NCBI GenBank assembly: GCA_037367405.1
Contig: JAZKJV010005749.1
Location: 248,001 to 312,000 of the forward strand
Reading direction: 5' to 3'
Source of the DNA: Ottelia alismoides
Taxonomy: Eukaryota > Streptophyta > Magnoliopsida > Alismatales > Hydrocharitaceae
DNA: 64,000 bases
A program made the position numbers and the translations under genes. Shown here piece after piece: positions 55,976 through 64,000 of this stretch. Numbering within the stretch: position 1 is the first letter of the stretch; the number at the start of each line of letters is the position of its first letter. The notes below the pieces were generated by a model. The model searched no databases and was not told the DNA's origin. It saw nothing but the letters and a program-made list of their open reading frames with translations.

Positions 55976-56251
55976 CCTCCTTCTCCCTCTCCTCCCCTCC
56001 ACCCCCAGCTTCCTCCTCCCACTCCTTCGCCTTCAACCTCCTCCTCCCCCTCCTCCTCTTCTGCCCCCAGCCTCCTCCTCCTCCACCCCTTGCCCCCTCC
56101 TCCTGCGGCACCCTGAAGCCTCCTTTAGTTGTAAAGGATGTCGAGATCCTAGCCACCATTCCCACTGGTGCGTGCTCCACCATCGACGGCTCCTTCGGGA
56201 GCGATATTGTGTTGTGGGGAAAGTTTAAGGCATCCCATGACCTGTTGTCAA
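55976..56251. other. Pyrimidine-rich tract and unassigned sequence
   Basis: 55976-56110 is almost pure C/T (CCTCC, CTCCTCC) and was continuous with 52120-52178 before the solo LTR inserted. 56110-56251 is open on the plus strand (ending in ATIPTGACSTIDGSFGSDIVLWG) but I do not recognise the product. Tracts like this are common in plant 5' leaders, so an eroded gene edge is possible but unproven. Confidence 0.3.
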
Positions 56252-57309
56252 TGGGGTTATCAGTGCACATAATAAATATTTATTATATGAATCCAAATGA
56301 ATTAACAGAGAAACGGAAACAATCAACAAAATGATAATCATACGTTTCCCATTCATTTTCAGATTACGAAGTGCACAAAGGAACCAATTATTAAATCGGG
56401 AACACAAAATAGGGCGCGATCCAGGAAAGGCAAAGCAATAAATGAATAGCAGCAGAGAAATGGGAAAATAGATTAGATCAGAGATCACCGAAGCATCCAT
56501 GAAATGGACTGTCCTTAGAGAGGATTTTTCCCCCACAATACCGGTGCGTAGGGTACTGGCGATCCGCTCCCATGATACAACGGTTCACGGTCTTCGTCTG
56601 CGCACACCGACGAGACCATCCTCGAAAGCACCTCCGAGAACTTACAGCCGAGAAGAACAGGGTCGCAGGTGCGAGGAATGAGAGCAAGAGCGACGACAGC
56701 GGCGGGTGGAGTTTTTCTTGCGAGTGAAGAAAGACGGCATCGGGTGAGGGATATAAAAAGAGGAGCTCGCGTGCCCTAGCGTGTGGTCCCTTCAGTTTCC
56801 GAAAACACCCCTCAACGGGCGTGTCCTTTCGGATTCCAAAGCCGCAGCTAAGTCTAACCGTTTGGATCAAGTCTGATTCCCAATGTGATCGACATCAAAT
56901 TAATCTACCTGATTAATTTAATCGATCAGCCAAATGAAACCCGCAGCAAAAGTATCGAGATCCGAATTGACTCTCTCGAGCCCGAGCCCGAGCCTAAAGC
57001 CGGTGCCGGAGCCAGAGACGGAGACGGAGCGGAGCGTGCGCACGTGCATGTGTGGTCCTCCATTCTCCTCTCTACTATTGCTACAAGAGATTGGGGTGGA
57101 GACTCATATATAAGTCCACCAAAAGTTTAGATCTCTAAGGTATGGTACTAAACTTCAACCCAACCTCATCCATGTTTCAAATTTGGGAATTCCCAACTTT
57201 CCCTCCAAACCATTTGGTTTCCCAATTGAAACCAAATTAATTCCAATTGTATTTACATAGATTTTCTAAGTAAAACCTAAATACAATTTTTAATAAAATA
57301 ATTCTCCAC
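56252..57309 (-). repeat. 3' LTR of second copia element
   Basis: The minus strand reads from about 57309 (after a degenerate purine tract GTGGAGAA) to GATAACCCCA at 56252. A TATATA-like box (CTTATATATGAG) near 57108 lies 200 bases into the LTR. The GC-rich transcribed part holds chance ORFs, such as a 130-codon one at 56478-56870. The boundaries are estimates, because the partner LTR is outside the window. GTCAA at 56247-56251 would be the left target duplication. Confidence 0.5.
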
Positions 57310-57847
57310 GAATTCACCAATTTGAAAAAGAGATTCAAAAAGGATTTAAGAGACTTCTTTCGGCTGTTCACACTTTGCTTTCAGTAAAGGCACCTTCCGG
57401 TTTGAACCTCTGCTTGATTTTACTACTTTCACTTTAACAGGAACGAAGTGAACTACATCTTGAACTTCAGACCTTAGTGTTAAAGTATACGGTATAACCA
57501 ACAAAGCGTTGTTCTTGGTGCAATCTTCAGGGTTGGTGCTCTTAAAGGCCATGCACCTTTATCCTGTTTCATGAATGTGTTCAGGAAAGACCCTCTTCCT
57601 TTAACTGCGGCCCAAAGTAACACTCACATAGGTGGCGTTCTCCAAGGATGTACTGCTAACATCCTGCCCAAAGGCTTGAACCCATTCAGAGCCTACGCTC
57701 TTCCTAAACTTGCAGCTTAAACGACACTCAAACTTCCAGGGATAAGACACTCATGCTTACGCATTAAGAATAGAGTGCCAACCAGTTCTCCAAACAGCTT
57801 GTTATTACCGCATTGAACCTACTTTGTGGGATCTCCACTCAGATAGG
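57310..57847 (-). other. 3' untranslated region of second copia element
   Basis: Between the pol stop and the LTR. No ORF of interest and no further domain seen. Confidence 0.45.
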
Positions 57848-59169
57848 TTAGGTTACTACTGTAGAGGAACTCCCAATGGGTCTCAGTCCCATCCCAAGCC
57901 TATACTTTAGGACTAAAGATCTATCAAGTCCCTTAATCAGCGGATCTGTCGCGTTGTCTTTGGATCCAACGAAATCCACAGCCAACACACCTCGAGACAC
58001 CAAATCCCTTAACGTCTTAAGTCTGATTTGTATGTGTCTCCTTATTTTCTGATTGAACTTTGAACTCTTGATCTTGGCAATTGTGGTCATATTATCACAA
58101 TGTACCGAGATCGTAGGAACAAGCTGACCTACCATGGGAATCTCAGACAGAAGTTCCCTTAGCCATTCAGCCTCAATTCCTGTGGTGTCCAAAGCACACA
58201 GCTCGGCCTCAAAAGTGGATCGAGCTAGAATGGTATTCTTTATAGACCTCCAAGAGACTGCACCGCCTCCAAGGGTAAATACATACCCTGTAATACCATC
58301 TCCCAGACTCCTCTATTTTCCCTATCCAGCTTGCATCACTATATCGTTCTAGTACGGATGGATGTCTACCATAATGCAAACTAAGGGAAATAGTTCCCTT
58401 AAAGTGCTTCAGTACTCGATCTAGAGCCTCCCAAAGAGTACGGTCAGGACAGCTAGTGTATCTACTCAGCTTTGCAACCGAGAATGAAATATCAGGTCTC
58501 GTGCAATTTGTAAGATACATCAAACTTCCTATCACTTGTGAATACCTTAGCTGAGCTACAAGTACTCCACTTTTATTCTTAAACAACATTTTGGATGAAT
58601 CAAAAGGAGTGCTTACAGCTTTGCAATCTTGATATCCAAATTTCTCAAGTACCTTCTCAACATAGCGAGATTGAGAAATTACAATCCCATAGACTGACCT
58701 TGTCAGTTTGAGACCCAAGATCACATCAGCAAAACCCATGTCCTTCATCTCAAACTTGCTACTCAAGAAAGCCTTAGTCTCATTAATAATACTCATATGT
58801 GATCCGAACAACAATATGTCATCAACATATAGGCACAAGATAATACACTCATCACCTTTCACCTTGGAATAGCCACACTTATCGTATTCATGAACCTTAA
58901 AGCCACGTGACAAAATAGTCTTGTCAAATTTTTCATTCCACTGCTTTGGTGCTTGTTTCAATCCATAAAAGGATTTGACAAGTTTACAAACCTTTCCCTC
59001 ATTTCCAGGAGTCACAAGCCCATCAGGTTGATCCATATAGATCTCTTCCTCAAGATCACCATGCAAGAAGGCGGTCTTCACATCCATCTGGTGGATGGAG
59101 AGATCATATACAGATGCCAATGCTATGAGCATCCAGATTGTGGTCATCCTAGTCACAGGGGAATAGGTA
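57848..59169 (-). pseudogene. Copia pol, RT and RNase H part, broken
   Basis: RT reads from 59169 in frame: TYSPVTRMTT, MDVKTAFLHGDLEEEIYMDQPDG, FYGLKQAPKQW, catalytic CLYVDDILLFG, TRPDISFSVAKLSRY, and YSDASW of the RNase H start. A frameshift near 58295 then moves the frame; the other frame continues with [29 protein letters not shown], the 114-codon stretch 57848-58192 ([33 protein letters not shown]) and the stop. The gene's upstream part is cut off at 59169 by the CACTA terminus. In life it would copy element RNA; this copy is inactive. Confidence 0.85.
59167..59169. repeat. Probable CACTA target site (GTA)
   Basis: GTA directly precedes CACTACAAG. The matching copy would lie beyond the right edge of the window, so this is inferred from the 3-bp rule. 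Confidence 0.4.
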
Positions 59170-59199
59170 CACTACAAGAAAATACAGAATTTACTACTA

Positions 59200-59400
59200 T
59201 ATATTTCCTACCACATGTGGTGCCTTTGTTGTGGCAATGTTTTTAACTACTACTTTGTGACTATTTTACTACCACATTTTAGTGGACATTATATTCAGAC
59301 TATGTGACTACTACATGTAGTCGTATTTTGTGGTAGCAAAAATGGGACTGTATTTGCTACCACAAAACAGTAGCAAGCATAGTAGCAAAATTTGGAATAA
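59200..59400. repeat. Subterminal CTACCACA repeats
   Basis: CTACCACA and its complement TGTGGTAG recur several times (about 59209, 59270, 59330, 59357). One pair forms 14-bp perfect inverted arms (TTTGTGGTAGCAAA at 59327-59340 and TTTGCTACCACAAA at 59353-59366) with a 12-bp spacer. Such motifs are the usual binding sites of the CACTA accessory protein. Confidence 0.7.
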
Positions 59401-61515
59401 AAAATTTTAAGCGAGTGGGCGGGATTTTTTGGTATTTTTTTGCCGCAACTTCTATCTTCTCTCTCTCCCCCTATTCTTTTCACGTTTCCCTCCCCATAAT
59501 TAAGAAACCCTATCCCACTAATTAAGAAACCCTAACCCCAACCAAGCTTGCCTCCTCTCACATCTTCCTCACGTCCTTCTTCCCACCGCCACCAAAATTT
59601 CGTCCTTCACCTCCATCTCGATCTCAGTCACTGCCGGCACCGTAAGCAACCACTTCTCTCGTCTACGTTGCCAACGCCGCTCGTCATCTACGTTGCCAAC
59701 GCTTGCACTTCACGGTACTCTGATAGCCTTATCATAGGAAAGATAAACTGCTTGTTGTATGTCCTAGTATTTTTTATTATTACTTGTGTATGGCTTTGAT
59801 AGTATGCCCTCGATATTGATATCATCATGTATATAAATGATCGAAAGTTCTGTAGGCTTTTGATATCATGATCAAAATGGATTATAATGGTTGTATGGTG
59901 AATGCTATGGTTATAGCCGGATTGAAATGTGCACTGGAGCCAATAGAATAGAGCATAACCATCAAGATCAAACCCCACTAGTGTTGATTCCCAGGATATA
60001 GTAATGGATACTATTTCATTTTTGTTCTGCATCTTTTTTCAGGCTGAGAATATTAGTTAACAAAAGGTAGCTTTTAGAGGATGATCTCCTTACTTGAAAA
60101 TATGAAGCATATGAAGCATCAAGATGGGTTTAAATCTTTCAGGCTTAAGGTTTGTGTCTTTCAGGATAATACTTCAGAAGTAGCCTAGGCTGGAGGTATA
60201 ACCTTTAGCCTTGAGATGCTTTAATGTTTTAGGTACGAGATGAAATATTGGACATTGTAATATACACTTTAGGGTGGGCATACCTAGCACTGCTGAACAA
60301 AGGAAAAAGGCCTTTCATGACTTACTTACCTTGGAGAATCAACAACTATGAATTCACTTCTAGGATTAGATGTCCACTCTTTAAGAAGACATGGCCGTTG
60401 TATATGAGCTCGGGTAAACGCTACAAGAAGAAATATGCATTGCCATTTGTCTGATAAAAATCAGAGCAAAGTGCTTCCTTGAAATAAGGGATAAGCACCA
60501 TTTCCCTAATGCCATGGCAGTTTCTTCTCACCTGTCAATATTATGGTTTGTGGGGAGAGATGGATGATGAAAGAGGCTTGGTCTTCATCTTCCTCCACTC
60601 TTCTTTACTTGGAAATTTGGTACCAATTTATATGTACTCAGTGAGTGCAGTTTCAGACATCCGACATCTCTGATTAATCTAGGAGTAATCCGATCAGCAA
60701 GTGCCACCAAAAGTTCTTCTCTCCATGTTTCGATGCTTCATATTGTTCTTACCCCTGAACATAATCTTAGGCTGAGCCAATATGGTTTTCAAAATAGTTC
60801 ATTCCATGGGGGAGCCACTACAACTAGAAAATTAGACCATCAACTGACGTTTAGAGAAATAGTTTGGTTTTTTCAGGAAGAACTCATTCTATAGGCACTC
60901 CCATCTCGAATCTGAGAATGGATGGAGCTGAGATATTGACATTCGCATACGTATGTATAACATGTCCATCCCTACCTGCATATGAAAAACAATTTAAAAC
61001 ACTATGCACGAACATGCTCATCCTAATTGCAATTAAGTACTACTAAAAACTAAATGCATGTCGTTACTTATGGGTAAATAACCAAATAACGAAGTTCAAG
61101 ATTCTATTCGCAGAGACCCTGATCTTTAAAGCATTATATATTAGATATCGAACTTGATGTTACTCCATAGAAGCACCCATAACATCTACTTCTCAAAAAT
61201 AGATGTAAATATAGGGTCTTACTTCAAATCATTATATATTACACCCCATCCTTGCTATTCAACAGTAACAACAATCAGCATGTTAGGTCAACATTTTACA
61301 AAATTGATAAAAGGAACACTAATGCCACAGGAGATCCATGCGTTGTACTGCATTTTTACATATTCATATTAATTAAAAACACAAAAATAATTTGAAATTG
61401 CAAACCATAGATTTTGATTACAACAAATGTATTCTTACAACAATTGTAGAGAATGCTCAGCTATAAAGCTTCTGTAATAGATTTGTGTGGGTGTTTGGAC
61501 CTGCACTTTGATCAT
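59401..61515. other. Unassigned 5' interior of CACTA element
   Basis: Pyrimidine-rich sequence at about 59540-59650 with a possible splice donor (GCACCGTAAGC) could be a first untranslated exon. The remainder, to 61515, has only short ORFs without a recognisable domain. In particular, no Transposase_21-type catalytic sequence is seen. Confidence 0.4.
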
Positions 61516-62945
61516 TGATAACAGGGCTGACCACTCGGGTATAAGGTACAGAAATAGGGTCGTTGCGACCCAAGCGATCATACCGTGTATATCAAGAAAA
61601 ATCGAACCACTAATGACAAATCAAGCAATCAAAGCAAGGAAGCGGTCCTGCTATATGTTTAACCTGGTATAGCACCCGGTCTTGGCCCGTCCCTCCTCTG
61701 TCCGACAAATCGGGGGTAGGAGTAAGCGCTTTACAGGACGGGCTGCGGCACGTAGGCTACAAAGGTAAGTGAATCGGTTATTTTTATTAGTGATTTTTAG
61801 TAGGTCCAATTAACGATCTATGGGAACAGATAAGCAATTAGGTGTGTGGATCCTACTAATTACGGTACAATCAACAAAAATTCCTAAGTCTAGGGGCTCG
61901 AGCAAAAACCGCGTAAACACCGAAAAAGGCAGAAAGAAAAGAAAAAGAAAGCCGCAAAAAAGCCGCGAAAAACCGCGAAGGTCCTAAGGGTCCCCCGAGC
62001 ACACCGGTGCTCGGCGAAACAGACCCGCTACGGTAGAGGAGTTCAAGTGTCTGAGAGTGTCCTGTATTATTACAATAATAATAAATGAAAATAAAAAAAA
62101 CCTCGCCCACTCAGCTCTCTCTCACGCTCTCCTGCGGCTCCGCGAAGAAAAGAGCCGCCTCCGAATCCTGCGGTTGCGTCAGCTCTCGAGAGTAGCCGCC
62201 TCGGTCCTCGGGCCCTCGCAAGAAACAGCAAAGTGGTCAGAACCAACAAAAATAAGCAAATAATAGGAAAAATAAAATGAAAGAAACTGAGGGTATATAT
62301 GTAAAAATGCAAAAATAAAATAAACACACAAAATAAGACAAAAACAAAAATAAAATAAAAAGAAAATAAAACAAAATAAAATAAAAAGAAAATATAAACA
62401 AGAACCGCGAAGAGCCGCGAGCTCTGAAAGAGCCGCGAAAAGCCGCAAAAATCAAAATGAAAAGAAAAGAAAAACTACTAAGCCGTGCTCCCCGGCAACG
62501 GCGCCATTCTGAAAACAGGCCTGATCACTCGGGTATAAGGTACAGAAATAGGGTCGTTGCGACCCAAGCGATCAGACCGTGTATATCAAGAAAAATCGAA
62601 CCACTAATGACAAATCAAGCAATCAAAGCAAGGAAGCGGTCCTGCTATATGTTTAACCGGGTATAGCACCCAGGGTCGAACTCAAGGAGCACGGATTGGC
62701 CGAAGGCCTACGAAGTAGTAAAAATACTGAAAATAAAAGACAAAATATTTTTTAGTGGTTTTTAATTATTTTTATATTTTTTTTGGATTTTTAATGTATA
62801 AAGAAAATAAGAAAAACAAAAACAAGCACACTTCAACAATTTATTTAATGCATCAAAAATCGACCAAAAATTAAAACAAAAATATTTTTATGTGTTTTAT
62901 ATTTTTTATGTTTTTGGTGAATTTTTGATAATTTTCTGATGTGTA
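61516..62945 (-). mobile_element. Internally deleted Athila-like remnant
   Basis: 61516-61679 (TGATAACAGG...) and 62510-62674 (TGAAAACAGG...) are copies of the same LTR end. Between them lies only leader sequence (61680-62489, with GGCGAAACAGACCC near 62013) and the PBS. Right of 62510 the LTR continues to roughly 62945 and stops before its 5' tip. The whole gag-pol interior and most of both LTRs are gone. The right boundary is approximate and no target duplication was found. Confidence 0.65.
62490..62506 (-). other. Primer binding site (tRNA-Asp)
   Basis: The minus strand reads TGGCGCCGTTGCCGGGG, identical to the site at 28187-28203, three bases from the LTR end at 62510. Confidence 0.85.
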
Positions 62946-62951
62946 TTTTAC

Positions 62952-64000
62952 AAGTAGAAGATATGGTAACACTTGAAGAGAATGTAGTTCTTATCCTATG
63001 CAATCTTGAGAAGATATTTCCACCTGCTTTTTTTTGACTCGATGGAACATTTAATGGTGCACCTTCCCTACGAAGCTAAAGTTGGTGGACCAGTCAAATA
63101 TCGTTGGATGTATCCTTTCGAAAGTTATGTCCTATAATGTTATTTAATATAATATATCTAGTGTACTTTGTCTAACAATGTAAACTGATATGATAATAGG
63201 TATATGTTTTTCTTGAAGAGGAAGGTGCGTAATAAGAACAAGATTGAAGGCTCAATAAGTGCTCAGTAGATATTCGAAGAGGTGGCCAACTTTTGTTCTC
63301 GATACTTATCTGACGATATTGAAACCATTCATAACCGTCCCATGCGTAATGAGTACATTGAAAATGAACGTGTTGTTGGCCTCTCCATTTTTGAAACATG
63401 CGGTCGACCTTTTAAAAAAGGAAAATCACGAATGATGACCACCCAAGAGAAAGAAGCTGCTGAGCTTTATGTTCTAGACAACACAGAGGAAGTAACACCA
63501 TTTGCAGAGTATGTATACATCTTATTCAATTTATTTTTTATGCTAAGATCTTCAATTCATAAAAATGATTTTCTCTAACTGTAGGAAGTTCGGGGATAAG
63601 TTAATGGTAGAGAATCCTTCATTTACTGAAGATGAAGTTGTGGATGAATTCAGAAAGAAATTTTCAAATTGGTTTAAAGAGCGTGTAAAGTTGATTGATC
63701 CGACAGATCCTAAACACAAGATGCTCAATGACCTATCACTTGGTCCTAATCATTTGGTGATGTCGTACGGTGGTTTTCTTGCCAATGGGTGTAGATTTCA
63801 TTGTGTGGATACAACTGCAAGCTTAACTACATACAACTCTGGTGTTATGGTAAAAGGATCATGTTATGGTGAAGATAGTTTGAATTATTACGGGATTCTT
63901 AAGGAGGTGCTTGAGCTTGAATATCATATGCCACCTCCTAATAAGCTCTTCTTATTTTCGTGTGACTGGTACGATCCACAATATGGTGTGGTTGTTGACC
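62952..64000 (+). pseudogene. TNP2-like CACTA transposase, C-terminal part
   Basis: Exon-like parts: 62952-63124 (EENVVLILCNLEKIFPPAFF; VHLPYEAKVGGPVKYRWMYPFE), 63200-63508 (YMFFLKRKVRNKNKIEG; NFCSRYLSDDIETIHNRPMR) and 63585-64000 (NHLVMSYGGFLANGCRFHC; LFLFSCDWYDPQYGVVVD). The first two resemble DUF4218 and the last DUF4216 of TNP2 transposases. The second intron (63509-63584) has GT-AG ends. Defects: a T8 run at 63028-63035 shifts the frame by one; the first intron would start TTATGT at 63125 instead of GTATGT; a TAG stands at 63267-63269 in place of a Tyr codon. The upstream catalytic Transposase_21 part is absent here. The gene runs off the window. Confidence 0.8.

Larger units (their letters stand above)
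59170..64000 (+). mobile_element. CACTA (En/Spm-type) transposon, left part
   Basis: The left terminus CACTACAAGAAAAT is perfect. Subterminal repeats follow at about 59190-59400. A TNP2-type transposase gene remnant on the same strand reaches the window edge. An Athila-like remnant (61516 to about 62945) sits between. The element is inserted in the copia pol gene, so it is younger than that copia. The right end is not in the window. Confidence 0.85.

Noticed and set aside
56478..56870. 130-codon minus-strand ORF as a host gene
   Set aside because: It lies in the transcribed part of the copia LTR and has no recognisable domain.

Overview
The window is repeat-rich nuclear DNA of a flowering plant. 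It holds Athila-like Ty3/gypsy elements primed by tRNA-Asp, copia elements (one with an iMet-type primer site) and CACTA DNA transposons. I found no rRNA, tRNA, CRISPR array or convincing host gene, and the species cannot be named from this stretch.

Layout, 1-45237: an old minus-strand Athila-like element (the 'outer' element) has its 5' LTR at 40773-43690 and PBS at 40753-40769. Its decayed gag is split into three pieces: 38161-39388, 14837-15714 and 1-320. Two elements sit in that gag, each with a matching 5-bp target duplication. The first is a 14.5-kb minus-strand Athila-like element at 321-14831 (duplication GTGTC), with a 2063-codon gag-pol ORF. The second is a minus-strand copia element at 15715-38155 (duplication GTCAG), whose own 5' LTR is split by a plus-strand element at 24539-37884. 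That third element is non-autonomous: it keeps Athila-type LTR, PBS and PPT, but its only ORF carries a protease domain and no RT or integrase. A piece of yet another LTR lies at 43691-45237.

Layout, 45238-64000: a 4.5-kb non-autonomous CACTA element (45593-50112, duplication TTG); an unassigned AT-rich spacer; a solo LTR of the non-autonomous family (52179-55975, duplication CCTCC) inside a pyrimidine-rich tract; the 3' end of a copia element (LTR about 56252-57309, pol 57848-59169); and a second CACTA element beginning at 59170 that interrupts the copia pol and runs off the window. This last element holds an Athila remnant (61516 to about 62945) and a broken TNP2-type transposase gene with DUF4218/DUF4216-like parts (62952-64000).

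The signals that the standard features do not explain are these. (1) Arrays of stem-loops, each ending in a polypurine run like the element's PPT, lie between the last ORF and the 3' LTR in two element families. (2) Long palindromes centred on CACGTG lie about 1.15-1.23 kb from the LTR 5' end in several otherwise diverged LTR families. (3) A battery of short perfect inverted repeats, mostly with a CAC centre, fills part of the copia LTR. (4) The two LTRs of the large Athila-like element are nearly identical over 1.2 kb and then abruptly dissimilar. (5) A protease-only ORF ends in acidic tandem repeats. All identities are read by eye; no alignment or database search was run.
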